A DNA stretch of 64,000 bases from positions 806,001-870,000 of the forward strand of contig CAWBXD010000011.1 of NCBI GenBank assembly GCA_963792705.1, in the 5' to 3' direction. The notes under the pieces are model-generated. The model did not search any database and was not told where the DNA came from. It saw only the letters and a list, made by a program, of their open reading frames with translations. Shown here piece by piece: positions 27,021 to 36,151 of the stretch (position 1 is the stretch's first letter; each line of letters opens with the position of its first letter). Position numbers and translations under genes: made by a program. Source of the DNA: JBBQVS01 sp963792705. Lineage in GTDB: Bacteria; Chloroflexota; Ktedonobacteria; Ktedonobacterales; Ktedonobacteraceae.

Positions 27021-27160
27021 CCACTCCTCACACTATAGTTGTGGACTTTTTACGTACATGAACAAGCTGTAATAAAAACAATACAAGCTATACATGATTA
27101 ACGTACAAAAAACTAAAGTGTAACATTATACATTCTACAACTAATTCTATTAGGAAATGG

Positions 27161-29005
27161 TTATTCCTTCTGAGGCCACACAGCTAAACTGCCATGTTCA
27201 TGAGCAGAGTCGGCAGGAAACCAAGAAACAATACGGCCCCTACCCTCCTGCCTAGCTATATTAAGTGCCTCCTCAAGAAAGTAAAAAATGCTAAATCCCA
27301 TATCTGCAATCTGAGTTTCTACTGGATAACGTCCTAATACCTCATGCAACTTCGTGTGTTTGTATGAAGTTACTCCTAAGCGCACGGTAACATCTTTAAT
27401 CTCTATTTTGTCCCTTACAGGTTGCTTATATGACAGTGGCATGATAGAGATAAAATAAGTACGCTGTAATACTTCCTGTAGCTTCTCGGCGTACTCCCTT
27501 GCATTATCTAGCGTTCGATTGTTAAGCAACAAGAAAAAACGATCAGCATAAATGTGATAGATCTTGTAGTCTGTTTGCTTACCTAAGAGTACACTCATCT
27601 GGTTTCTGATACGTTCGCCTAGTTCCCTACTAAGATTAATAGACAGTTGATCGCCATATCTGCTAGTATAGCTACTCTGATTATCCATATCTATAGAAAT
27701 GAACGAGGTTTCACCTTTCTTCAAAGAATCACTATTTGTCATTCTAATTTGCGTTAACAGAGATTCTACATCTTGAATAAACCTGTTTTCTGAAGGAAAT
27801 CCTGACAGCATTTTATTCACAACACGTGGCTTCTTTACTATGTCTCGTAATCCCTCCTCACTTCTCTGCCTGATAGACATAACCGCCAGTAACTCCTCTG
27901 CCATTCGTGTTATCAATCGTAAAACACGTTGCTGCCCAACAGAGAATGCATCTTTTTCCTCAGAAACTATATATAGTATACCTATAGGGGCACCATTTTC
28001 TGAACCAATAGGAAATGCAATAACTGACTGCACTGGTGACTCTTGCTCACGGTACACAATGGTTTTGTCTTCTATTGACACATGAGCACGATACACTACG
28101 TGCCCACTTTGAAATGCTCTTAAGCTTAAACTTAAAATAGTATCTTCAGGTGTGACAACGGTCCTATCAATAACATGAGGAGCATTTGTACTTTGTGCTT
28201 GCACAAACAGATTTCGTTGCTGAAAAGGAAGGAGAGAATTATCTGGTAGAAGCACACAGCAGAACTTCCAATGATCCTTTTTTTCATCGTTTTTCCCACC
28301 AATGCGTACAACCATATTAGTAAGAAACTTTAACGTAGACTCTACATTACTTGTGTTACCAAGTGCTGCAGTTGGGTAGACAGTACCATGTGTTTCTCTT
28401 TTAAAGTATGGTAGCCACATATTAATATTTTCATGCATCAGTATTAGCAAATGACGTATTGTTTCAACAGTATTGATGGGAAGAAGAAGCTCTACTACTT
28501 TCCTCTGTAACACAACAAAGGTGGAATCTTCAGGCTCTTCCTCTTCCACAGCGCGAAGACCACGAATTCTAAAATCGCTAGGATAGTCGAAGTAAGGTTT
28601 CGTATCGTAGAAAGTATGGAATGTATGACTTTGATCACGCCAACATATAAGGCATTCTCCAAGTTCTGCAAGGTTCTGTGGTTCTAGCTCATTTACAGCT
28701 TTCTTTGTTCTTCTAAGTGGAAGGATTATACCAGCAACTGTATCAGGGACATCTTCACATATCAAATTAAGTGCTATACGTAGCGTTTGAGAGACGAAGT
28801 AACGCCAATGCTCTCCTTTGTTTGCTTCATCTACGAGATGATCAATAGAATGATGCTCAGTATTCTGCTCATTTCTTACATCATATCCATTGATCTTATA
28901 GGATTGCTCTTTAGAAACAGAAAAGACTTCATGCCAAACATCGTCAACCGTTAATGGGATGCTCCCTACGTTATATCCACCATTTTCTGTAAGTTCTTTT
29001 ATCAA
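27161..29005 (-). CDS. GAF and degenerate GGDEF-like signalling protein, probable frame-shifted continuation of the MerR gene
   Basis: The 614-residue frame starts with TTG at 29005, inside the end of the MerR-type frame. An N-terminal helical part (1-180) precedes a GAF-like domain (SVIAFPIGSENGAPIGILYIVSEE, about 315-345). The C-terminal 200 residues look like a GGDEF fold (ISIDMDNQSSYTSRYGD, then IYHIYADRFFLLLNN) but without a GGDEF loop, so it is probably not a cyclase. The first residues IKELTENGGYNVGSIP are the expected continuation of a MerR HTH, so I think this was one gene of about 700 residues. No RBS fits the TTG. Confidence 0.7.
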   Translation of the reverse strand: MIKELTENGGYNVGSIPLTVDDVWHEVFSVSKEQSYKINGYDVRNEQNTEHHSIDHLVDEANKGEHWRYFVSQTLRIALNLICEDVPDTVAGIILPLRRTKKAVNELEPQNLAELGECLICWRDQSHTFHTFYDTKPYFDYPSDFRIRGLRAVEEEEPEDSTFVVLQRKVVELLLPINTVETIRHLLILMHENINMWLPYFKRETHGTVYPTAALGNTSNVESTLKFLTNMVVRIGGKNDEKKDHWKFCCVLLPDNSLLPFQQRNLFVQAQSTNAPHVIDRTVVTPEDTILSLSLRAFQSGHVVYRAHVSIEDKTIVYREQESPVQSVIAFPIGSENGAPIGILYIVSEEKDAFSVGQQRVLRLITRMAEELLAVMSIRQRSEEGLRDIVKKPRVVNKMLSGFPSENRFIQDVESLLTQIRMTNSDSLKKGETSFISIDMDNQSSYTSRYGDQLSINLSRELGERIRNQMSVLLGKQTDYKIYHIYADRFFLLLNNRTLDNAREYAEKLQEVLQRTYFISIMPLSYKQPVRDKIEIKDVTVRLGVTSYKHTKLHEVLGRYPVETQIADMGFSIFYFLEEALNIARQEGRGRIVSWFPADSAHEHGSLAVWPQKE

Positions 29006-29264
29006 GGGCGAGCTTGTCTAGTTCTGCAAGAGCATATAACCTCTGACCACCTTTATCCTTAGAACGTCTCGGCTTTAAGAAACCTTTGTTTTCCCAATCT
29101 CTTAATTGATTCTCACTAAAATTAAATAACTCAGCAGCTCTACCTATTGTAACCGTTACATCTTCTCTTGCACGTAAAATACTCTCCTGTACACGACGCT
29201 GTGCTTCTGTGCCTTCAAGATACTTCCGTATACTGTATACATTATGTATATTTTGGTCTTCCAT
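28971..29264 (-). CDS. MerR-type DNA-binding domain, overlapping the GAF gene by 35 nt
   Basis: The 97-residue frame has a MerR HTH: TVTIGRAAELFNFSENQLRDWENKGFLKPRRSKDKGGQRLYALAELDKLAL. ATG 29264 is preceded by AGGAG. After KLAL the frame reads a few unrelated residues and stops. A +1 shift at the GCC-CTT codons (about 29004-29010) would instead continue as KLA-LIKELTENGG. Causes could be mutation, programmed frameshifting, sequencing error, or true translational coupling of two proteins. As part of a longer regulator it would sense through the GAF domain and bind DNA through this HTH. Confidence 0.72.
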   Translation of the reverse strand: MEDQNIHNVYSIRKYLEGTEAQRRVQESILRAREDVTVTIGRAAELFNFSENQLRDWENKGFLKPRRSKDKGGQRLYALAELDKLALDKRTYRKWWI

Positions 29265-29751
29265 AAAAAGCTCCTAAAAAATGGTGAAGAAGCTAAGATT
29301 TGCTTTGCACCAAGACATCATACCACACATGTTCTACTATGTGAATGGCGCAAGTAGAACAACGTCAGTACATTACTCGATACATTGTAAACACATTATA
29401 GTAAAGTTAGGTATTCTTCTATTGCTAACTTACAACAAGACGTTTTATATTAGGAAAAAGTAACAAACAAGAGAAATTAATATTAATACTATCTTAGAAC
29501 ACCTAGTCAACTAAAGACAATCATGTTTTTTTCATAATAAACCTCTTGACTTAACTTAAATCACATGGTACTCTTCTAGTATATAGAAGGAGGTAATTTC
29601 TTCTATATCTAAGCAAACCTCACACATGCTGAAGTAATCTATTTAAAAGAGGAGGAACAATACAGGAAACTGCTATAGGAAATATGATGCCAAGTATGTT
29701 AGTTGGACAATGCGAATTTCTTGCGCCACATAATCCATAGGAGGTTCTTTT
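29265..29751. other. AT-rich divergent intergenic region
   Basis: No convincing coding frame. It separates the minus-strand MerR/GAF gene from the plus-strand sigma-like gene. A plus-strand promoter is at 29546-29574. A minus-strand candidate, TTGACT (complement of 29505-29510), 16-nt spacer, TATTAA, could serve the MerR gene. Short leader-type frames are present but have no RBS support. Confidence 0.5.
29546..29574 (+). promoter_or_regulatory. Promoter candidate for the sigma-like gene
   Basis: TTGACT (29546-29551), 17-nt spacer, TACTCT (29569-29574). A leader of about 170 nt with AAGGAGG and GAGGAGG motifs but no long frame precedes the start codon. Confidence 0.5.
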
Positions 29752-30444
29752 ATGAAGTTTGTTACTAGTTTACATTCAACGCAAAAACGTATGCCTACAA
29801 AGTCTGAAGAATGGCATGTATTAAACAAAATACTGCTTTCCTACATCAAAAACTGCTTGTACACGTACAGTGTTTTACATTGGATCGGCGGCGAGCAAGA
29901 GCTTGCCGAGGACGTATTACAAGAAACCTACCTACGTGCTTTTAGATTCGCGCACAACAGCGAAGAGCATGAGGATGTTCCTCCCATCAACAACTTCGAG
30001 GCACTCTGCAAAACAATTGCGAAACGATACATTCTGGATATTCGACGTAAAGATAAGCACTTTGTCGGGTCTCTTGATAATACTGCGTTCTCCATCACTC
30101 ATGAAACCATTTCCATGTCGGATGACCCAGCGATGATAGCAATTGAAGACATACTCCTCTACACTTGTATGCTCAGTTTTTCTCAGGCCATCAAGAGGTT
30201 TCCTAAGAAACAGCGGATTGCACTGCTAACTGACCTTGCACGAAATGCAGATTTCGACGATGAATGCTCTAGACCACTAGAAAGAGCCATGTGGTCAGTG
30301 GGTATCCCTCTAAGGGATTACTATTGTGAACTTCCTCACGATCCTATCCTTCGTAGTCAGTATAAGGCGTTGGTCTCCATAGCCTACAAGCGATTACGGC
30401 TCGCCTTCAATACAACACTGTCCCCATTCAATGCCGCCGCTTAG
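29752..30444 (+). CDS. Sigma-70-family (ECF-like) protein with divergent C-terminus
   Basis: The 230-residue protein has region 2 features: ELAEDVLQETYLRAFRFA (about 51-68) for region 2.1/2.2 and FEALCKTIAKRYILDIRRKDK (about 83-103) for 2.3/2.4. Region 4 is not clear: the last 90 residues include KRFPKKQRIALLTDL, which may be a degenerate start of region 4.1. ECF factors direct RNA polymerase to stress or surface promoters; no anti-sigma factor is recognisable, although the next gene encodes a small two-helix membrane protein that could fill that role. ATG follows AGGAGG. Confidence 0.75.
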   Translation: MKFVTSLHSTQKRMPTKSEEWHVLNKILLSYIKNCLYTYSVLHWIGGEQELAEDVLQETYLRAFRFAHNSEEHEDVPPINNFEALCKTIAKRYILDIRRKDKHFVGSLDNTAFSITHETISMSDDPAMIAIEDILLYTCMLSFSQAIKRFPKKQRIALLTDLARNADFDDECSRPLERAMWSVGIPLRDYYCELPHDPILRSQYKALVSIAYKRLRLAFNTTLSPFNAAA

Positions 30445-30539
30445 CCTCTTCATTCGTTAATGCGTCCGCGTAAATTGTCCTGTAGTATCGTGCTCAACCT
30501 TCACTGTTTGAATGAGTACCCTCTATAAGGAGATTTGCT

Positions 30540-30935
30540 ATGGATCATTTGAAAAAACTTGCTCAACTTTTGTGGGTCACAGGTGGAGTGCTCTGCTTCA
30601 TGGTTTTCTTCTATCAGGCAACACCTATTCTGCTCAATGCCATGGGTGCCGCATGGCTCCAACCTCTAGGCATATGCTTGATGTACACTGTACTCTTTAT
30701 ACTGATTGCAGGTACGCTCCTCGCTTTCGCATGGTTGTACAGCAAATTGAATGACCTACGACACTTACACAAGACGCGCAGAACCTACCGCAAGTTAAAT
30801 ATTCAGCTTCATCGACAAAAATTGCAGAAGCGCAAGAGACAGAGCCATTACCGAACACACCTGGAAATTCATCGCCAGAGGCGCCAACCACTGTGGCGAT
30901 ACCCAAATCAACGACGCACTAGTCCTGAAGAGTAG
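30540..30935 (+). CDS. Small membrane protein with basic cytosolic tail
   Basis: The 131-residue protein has two hydrophobic helices (about 10-30 and 42-66) and then a tail of about 60 residues very rich in Arg, Lys, Gln and His (KRKRQSHYRTHLEIHRQRR). AAGGAG lies 7 nt before ATG. No family is recognised. The gene follows the sigma-like gene on the same strand after 95 nt. Membrane tethering of a nucleic-acid- or acid-binding tail, or an anti-sigma role, are possibilities without direct support. Confidence 0.6.
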   Translation: MDHLKKLAQLLWVTGGVLCFMVFFYQATPILLNAMGAAWLQPLGICLMYTVLFILIAGTLLAFAWLYSKLNDLRHLHKTRRTYRKLNIQLHRQKLQKRKRQSHYRTHLEIHRQRRQPLWRYPNQRRTSPEE

Positions 30936-30976
30936 CCAATGGCTGATAGTGAGTATCTCGCTTATCAGCCTATTTT

Positions 30977-31495
30977 CTATGCTACTCTGCTTTCGGGCAA
31001 CTCTAGCGCGGGCGCAAGTCTAATCATATTCGCTTCTGAGAGCGTTATAACGCGCTGAAATTGTGGTGGATGCATATTTATAGGCTCGCTCCACACGACG
31101 AGTTCTCCATTGTGCCACATGGGACGGGTTGTAAGCCAGCGTTTGTGATGAGGACCACAAGAAGCGATCACAAACGTCATTCCTGCTGCATTTGTAAGAC
31201 GAGGCGACGCTTCCGGTACCGAATTCCAGGCACCGACGAAGTAGATTTGCTCTAATGAGAGGCTGTTAAAAAGTGCGTTCCAGGCGGCACGCATTTTAAC
31301 CCCATTTTGTACATCCACATTATTCATTCTTATGTACTGTTGCACCTCTAAGACAGGATCGTCTTGCAAAAGTGCAAATGGAAGTAAGGGGTACAGTAAT
31401 CCAGACATTGTCGCGCGAATAAAGATAACACGTGGGAGTATGCATGCATCTTGTATCTCCGTGTTGTTGACAGATATATCACCTTGTGTCTCCAT
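30977..31495 (-). CDS. Hypothetical protein, 172 aa
   Basis: No family recognised. The sequence is a mixed alpha/beta soluble type, with VLEVQQYIRMNN, EQIYFVGAWNSVPEASPRL and PPQFQRVITLSEANM as the more structured parts. GGAGG upstream supports the start at 31495. It is convergent with the small membrane protein gene and divergent from the flavin oxidoreductase gene. Confidence 0.6.
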   Translation of the reverse strand: METQGDISVNNTEIQDACILPRVIFIRATMSGLLYPLLPFALLQDDPVLEVQQYIRMNNVDVQNGVKMRAAWNALFNSLSLEQIYFVGAWNSVPEASPRLTNAAGMTFVIASCGPHHKRWLTTRPMWHNGELVVWSEPINMHPPQFQRVITLSEANMIRLAPALELPESRVA

Positions 31496-31581
31496 CTCCG
31501 TCCTCCTCTCAATTCATAACAAATATAAGTTCTCGTTTGCTTTACCTATCGGCATAATTGAGAGTTCTCCACACTTTCCCC

Positions 31582-31610
31582 TTGACACAAATGCACCGAC
31601 ATTCTATGCT
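31582..31610 (+). promoter_or_regulatory. Sigma-70-type promoter for the DAO-family oxidoreductase
   Basis: TTGACA (31582-31587), 17-nt spacer, TATGCT (31605-31610), 27 nt before the start codon. Confidence 0.75.
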
Positions 31611-31637
31611 TGATACACGAAGATAGAAGGAGCCTTT

Positions 31638-32831
31638 ATGCAACCGGATGTATCCATCTTTGCTCACGATCAGGACAATCCACTTCACACAACTATTCCC
31701 TGGTGGCATACGCTTGACCCAGCTATTAGCACGGAACTTATGCTTACTCCCTTAGAGACTCCACACACACAAACATATGATGTTGTCGTTATTGGTGGCG
31801 GTGTTACTGGCTTGAGCGCGGCAATCAGTGCGCGCACAACGGGCGCACGAGTGCTTGTACTTGAACGCGAAGTACGCCTTGGTTATGGAGCAACGGGACG
31901 GAACGCGGGCATTTTGAGCGCAGGTGTCAATATGCATATCGCCGACCTTCCTCCCGATAGTCCAGGTGCGCTCTTTTGGCCTGAAACTACGCGTGTGATC
32001 CAGTCATTGATTGAGGAGGCCAAACAGCGGGATAGTCTTCTGCAAGCTCATTTGACTGGCTCCATTACGCTAGCAGAGAGCCAATACGCAGCAAAAAAAC
32101 TTGCTCGTGAGGCGCGAGTACGTGTTGCGGCCGGACTACACGCGGAAATGTGGTCGCCAGAGCAAGTAGTTGAGGCGACACAGGGACGCTTAAATACGCA
32201 TGCCGTAGTCAAAGCATTGTGGCTCCCTGATGAAGGGCGTATTCAGCCTCTTACACTACTCGCTCACCTTGCGCGTCAGGCAAGGCAGACGGGAGTAGAA
32301 CTTGCAGGACAAACTACGGTTTCTGCCTATGAAGAGGTTTCTACTGGTACTGGTCCCGCATGGCAAATTACACTTGCGGATGGAAGCCCACTTATGACGC
32401 GAGGGCTAATTAGAGCCACAGGCCCGACGACTGAGCCGAACGCGCGCATTTATGCCCTTGCCTTTGCGATAGAGCTACCTGATACTTTCCCTCTCTTTTG
32501 GGATGCAGCCCCCTATACCTACGCCGACTTTCGGCCCGGCAATGGACGTATTACGGTGAGTGGTGGACGTTATGGACATGCAGGAGTCACACGCAACGAT
32601 GCGGCATACTATAAACGCCTCATAGACGCTGCACGACATTGGCTACCCGAATTAGCGAGTCAGGAACCGCTTTACACATGGGCCGTTGACTTGAACGTGA
32701 CCGCAGACATGATTCCCGAACTTCATACGCTTGGGAAGCATGCGCCTGGCGTATCAATTGATGGACTGGGTGCGCTTGGCGTTCTCCCCGGCATCATCCT
32801 CGGCCGACGTGCAGGACAATTGAAGATGTAG
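31638..32831 (+). CDS. FAD-dependent oxidoreductase, DAO/glycine oxidase family
   Basis: The 397-residue protein has an N-terminal GxGxxG fold: DVVVIGGGVTGLSAAISARTTGARVLVLERE (about 48-78), followed by YGATGRNAGILSAG, the DAO-family substrate-side loop. GRITVSGGRYG and the near-terminal GLGALGVLPGIILGR give the C-terminal FAD contact. Family members oxidise amino acids, glycine/sarcosine or similar amines. GAAGGAG lies upstream of ATG 31638. The TAG stop (32829-32831) lies in the left arm of a TAGRGACC palindrome, so the natural C-terminus may have been shortened. It stands alone with its own promoter. Confidence 0.85.
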   Translation: MQPDVSIFAHDQDNPLHTTIPWWHTLDPAISTELMLTPLETPHTQTYDVVVIGGGVTGLSAAISARTTGARVLVLEREVRLGYGATGRNAGILSAGVNMHIADLPPDSPGALFWPETTRVIQSLIEEAKQRDSLLQAHLTGSITLAESQYAAKKLAREARVRVAAGLHAEMWSPEQVVEATQGRLNTHAVVKALWLPDEGRIQPLTLLAHLARQARQTGVELAGQTTVSAYEEVSTGTGPAWQITLADGSPLMTRGLIRATGPTTEPNARIYALAFAIELPDTFPLFWDAAPYTYADFRPGNGRITVSGGRYGHAGVTRNDAAYYKRLIDAARHWLPELASQEPLYTWAVDLNVTADMIPELHTLGKHAPGVSIDGLGALGVLPGIILGRRAGQLKM

Positions 32832-32897
32832 AGACCGATTGATCGCGTCCTCGTCGTAATCAACCGCCGACAAGGACGCGATCAATCGGTCCCTACA
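32827..32897. repeat. TAGGGACC palindrome, simple class, copy 3
   Basis: Arms 32827-32851 and 32873-32897 pair over 25 bp with one mismatch (TAGAGACC on the left). It lies between convergent genes and contains the stop codon of the oxidoreductase. The DUF4012 stop is 2 nt beyond its right end. Confidence 0.9.
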
Positions 32898-32898
32898 G

Positions 32899-35800
32899 TT
32901 ATTTTCGGGCAGGCAGGGCGAATGTCTTATCGGCGTTAATGCTGCTTTTGAAAGCAAAGGGACCTTTTATTCGCAGAGCACTAGCATCAACAGTTAGCTC
33001 GATAGAGGGAATGTAGCCCCCCTGCTTTTGTACAAGTAGCGTATAAGGACTTTGTCCTGCCACATTTTTCACCGCATGTGGCACGTACCATGAAAGTGAG
33101 ATAGTCGAGATACAATTTTTAGGCGTCTCGGTCAATCCACCCCACATAGCATGTCCTGGCAAATCACTGGTAAGATTCGTTGGTGCGCCCAGGTTATCAA
33201 TCGGCCACGCTTGCTGAAAGCCTCGGTCTCCTAACTTATAATCTCCATCAGGACAATTACGTGCATTGCCGGGGAAGTACGTATCGTACTGACTACAGTT
33301 TGTTGGTGGTGCTGTTCCTCCCGTTACAGGTGAAGGTGGTGGATTGCCAGTTGTAGGTGGAGATGCTTTGACGGGCGTAGGAGTACAAAGGGCTTGGCCT
33401 GTATCAAAGCCATCGCCAGAAAGAAATTGCGCGTTCTGGGGCACATACACACGGATGTAGTCAGCGTAGGTATCATATCCATAAACAGGACCCGTCTGCT
33501 GATAGTTCAACGTGAGAGTAAGATTGTGAGTTGCCCCACCTTGAGCATCGAGTACAACATCGTCATGCTCAGTCGTATGTACATATTGACTGGCCTTGCT
33601 GATACTAATATTGGCTTGTACAACCGCGAAACCATCTTGCTTGGAAAAATTGTCTGTCGTGCCAGCGTAGCCATACTTGGTTAACCACTGCTCTGCCACG
33701 GGATTAGCGAAGTATATTTCCAGATCGTGCGATTGAATATCTTTGACCGCACCTTTCACAACATCGAGCAACTGCTTCGTTGATAGATGACGCACACGAT
33801 CAAGCAACATTTTCCCCACAAGCGAAGTAAACGCCTTACGTGCAGCATGACTGCTATCGTTGCTCTTCTGATGCTCTACCGCGATAGCACTGTAGTCCTG
33901 CTGGTAATAGTGAAGGCGATCCTCCAGGTTTTTCGACGTGATAGTCTCGTTATATTCTGCAACGCGAATAGGTCCGGTCACATCCAGGATATGCCCAATA
34001 AAAGTGGGTGTGAAGGAAATATCGCCATCGACAGGGCCGCCCCCTTCGTCTTGAAAAACTTGCATGCTCATACGCGCCGTTGTAGGGTAATCACCGGAGA
34101 GATTGGAGTCACGTAGACCCCAGTTACCAAAGTTCATCCAACTACTATACGCTGGTGGTGCTTGTCGTCCAAGCTCTACGCCGTTGCCAGCGTAATCGAG
34201 CAAGGCAACATCGCGCAGAGTAAAGGGAGCCATACGCCCATTCTGTATTTGCAGGACTCCGTATTGGCCGGTAAAACCGCCGCTTGGACGGAGTTCCGCA
34301 CTATCAAGTGTTTGGACAAGAAATTTTCGCTCGTGGCCTACTCCAAGCAACCAGGAGACAAGGCCAACAAGCTCCTGTCCCTGTGTTAGTAAACCCTGTA
34401 CTTTAGGCATTTGCTGCAAGAGACTCGTAAGTTGTGCTTTCTGCTTGTCGCTGATTGGCACATCCTTCATCTGTACTTGACTCATTTGGACACGGATATC
34501 ATCCATATAGTACAAGGCATGAATAATCGCACCGTCGATAGAGGCAATATTCGCAACACTCACCAGTGGTTTGGTTACGCCATTTGCAAGAGGCGAACTA
34601 TGAATAAGTCCCGCACCCATGATAGCGACTCCGCTCACCTCTTGCCCCATCTTCGACACATCCAGTGCTACCCGTACAAGGTGCTGCGCCATGAGAAGTT
34701 TATTCGCATAACCGGGCGAAAATTCTTGCAATGCTGCCAAAATATCAGAGCGATTTGTGAGGTCCTGCAATTGCAAAAAATCGCCTTGTGCCAGTTCAAA
34801 TTCTGTTTGCGCCCGTTGCAGTTTCTTCACATCGAGAGCCGCCGTTGGATCACTTTTTGAAAAAGTGAGCACATTTTTGACGGCGAGTAAATGGTTTACG
34901 CCATCTAATGCCACTCCACGCACATTATTGTATATGCTATACGCGGCAAGCCCGGCTCCTAATGGCGTGAGCACACCGAGCAGGATAATAGCGACAAAGG
35001 CAACGCTCAAAATACGATAAAGACCATTTCTCTGACGTGTAAGTGTTTGTGTATCGTGAATGCGCCTTTTGCGTACAATCTTTCTCTGTGGACCAGTCTT
35101 TCCATTCTGGTACTTACGTCCATAAGCTGAATGAGTCGCAGTATCTTCCGTCAAAACCTGTAGGGACCGATTTATCGCGTCCTGCTCACCAATCGAAGCT
35201 TGAAGAGGACGCGATAAATCGGTCCCTACAGATACTTCCTCCAAGTGTGGGGGGGAAGCAAATGTTAGCGCGGTAGGAATAGGTATTGTGCTAGGCATGA
35301 CAGATAGCTCTGCGTCTGTCACATCCTCTTCCTCTGTTATGCTCTCCACAGTTGCTGGCACCGGCTCCGGTACAGTAGGCTCTACACTAGCTTCCTCGTC
35401 GTCAAACACTAGGCGCGGCATTTCAGAAAAACTTAGAATTGTAGGAATCTTGATTGACTCTGGCAAGAAAAGCGCAGGACGTTTAGCAGTAACCTCGTTT
35501 TCCTTCTCATCATTTATAAGAGATGTACCGTCGGCAGATATCTCGTGAGCAAAACATGTGGTTTCTTGTACAGGAGGAGCATAGTCAACAACATTTGCAC
35601 CAGGAAGGAGCGCACGAAATCCCCATACACTTCCATCTTTCTGGTGCATCAGACATTTTTCAGCCATTGAAAGTAGACTGGGCGCGGAAACGCTATATTG
35701 TGCTGCTATCTCATCAAGAGAGGCATCCGTAGTAAAATATGCGATCAAAGCATCTTTATGCTTCTGAAAACGCCGCTTCTGGCGTGAGTTCAACCCAGTA

Positions 35801-35925
35801 GTGTGAACCTCTTCCCAGGTAGTAATATCATGTGTACGGGCAGATGTAGAAATTTTAGATTGTATATCGAGCAAGGTCAGCTCCTCGCCAAGGACTAAAA
35901 AGGTGTCATCATAAAAAATAAGCAT
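32899..35925 (-). CDS. DUF4012-domain membrane protein with N-terminal HTH-like region
   Basis: The protein of about 1008 residues has an N-terminal region resembling an HTH (KDALIAYFTTDASLDEIAAQYSV, followed by WGFRALLPGA), a low-complexity acidic linker, one membrane helix near residue 307 (SVAFVAIILLGVLTPLGAGLAAY), and an outside DUF4012 domain. LDSAELRPSGGFTGQYGVLQIQNG matches the conserved NxAElRPtGGF element of that family. DUF4012 proteins are found near exopolysaccharide and surface genes; function is not established. A Pro/Thr-rich low-complexity part with GNPPPSPVTGG lies near the end. A 72-nt palindrome is inserted in frame at 35159-35230. Start choice is uncertain: ATG 35925, TTG 35949, or TTG 35874 behind GAGGAG. 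Confidence 0.82.
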   Translation of the reverse strand: MLIFYDDTFLVLGEELTLLDIQSKISTSARTHDITTWEEVHTTGLNSRQKRRFQKHKDALIAYFTTDASLDEIAAQYSVSAPSLLSMAEKCLMHQKDGSVWGFRALLPGANVVDYAPPVQETTCFAHEISADGTSLINDEKENEVTAKRPALFLPESIKIPTILSFSEMPRLVFDDEEASVEPTVPEPVPATVESITEEEDVTDAELSVMPSTIPIPTALTFASPPHLEEVSVGTDLSRPLQASIGEQDAINRSLQVLTEDTATHSAYGRKYQNGKTGPQRKIVRKRRIHDTQTLTRQRNGLYRILSVAFVAIILLGVLTPLGAGLAAYSIYNNVRGVALDGVNHLLAVKNVLTFSKSDPTAALDVKKLQRAQTEFELAQGDFLQLQDLTNRSDILAALQEFSPGYANKLLMAQHLVRVALDVSKMGQEVSGVAIMGAGLIHSSPLANGVTKPLVSVANIASIDGAIIHALYYMDDIRVQMSQVQMKDVPISDKQKAQLTSLLQQMPKVQGLLTQGQELVGLVSWLLGVGHERKFLVQTLDSAELRPSGGFTGQYGVLQIQNGRMAPFTLRDVALLDYAGNGVELGRQAPPAYSSWMNFGNWGLRDSNLSGDYPTTARMSMQVFQDEGGGPVDGDISFTPTFIGHILDVTGPIRVAEYNETITSKNLEDRLHYYQQDYSAIAVEHQKSNDSSHAARKAFTSLVGKMLLDRVRHLSTKQLLDVVKGAVKDIQSHDLEIYFANPVAEQWLTKYGYAGTTDNFSKQDGFAVVQANISISKASQYVHTTEHDDVVLDAQGGATHNLTLTLNYQQTGPVYGYDTYADYIRVYVPQNAQFLSGDGFDTGQALCTPTPVKASPPTTGNPPPSPVTGGTAPPTNCSQYDTYFPGNARNCPDGDYKLGDRGFQQAWPIDNLGAPTNLTSDLPGHAMWGGLTETPKNCISTISLSWYVPHAVKNVAGQSPYTLLVQKQGGYIPSIELTVDASALRIKGPFAFKSSINADKTFALPARK
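35159..35230. repeat. TAGGGACC palindrome, simple class, copy 4, inside the DUF4012 gene
   Basis: Perfect 24-bp arms at 35159-35182 and 35207-35230 with a 24-nt loop. The element is exactly 72 nt, so it adds 24 codons without a stop or frameshift. On the minus strand it encodes the peptide stretch starting VGTDLSRP and ending INRSL. It falls in the low-complexity linker, where an insert is likely tolerated. Confidence 0.95.
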
Positions 35926-36071
35926 AATAAAAAGAGGAAGTATATCCAATACTATAATACAAGACGCAAGAAAGAGGCGTTTTGTTGCGCTTGCATCGAA
36001 ATTGGCTATGGTATTTGTGTCGATAAAGATACAAGTATGACAAAGTAATGCAGTTTACCTAATGAATGCGG

Positions 36072-36148
36072 ATGTGTAGGGACCGATTGATCGCGTCCTC
36101 GTGGCAATTAACCGCCGACACGGACGCGATGAATCGGTCCCTACACAT
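36072..36148. repeat. TAGGGACC palindrome, simple class, copy 5
   Basis: Outer arms ATGTGTAGGGACCGATT and its complement end at 36072 and 36148, extending 3 bp further than other copies. Inner GCGTCC and GGACGC also pair. It lies between the DUF4012 and M1 aminopeptidase genes. Confidence 0.9.
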
Positions 36149-36151
36149 CAC

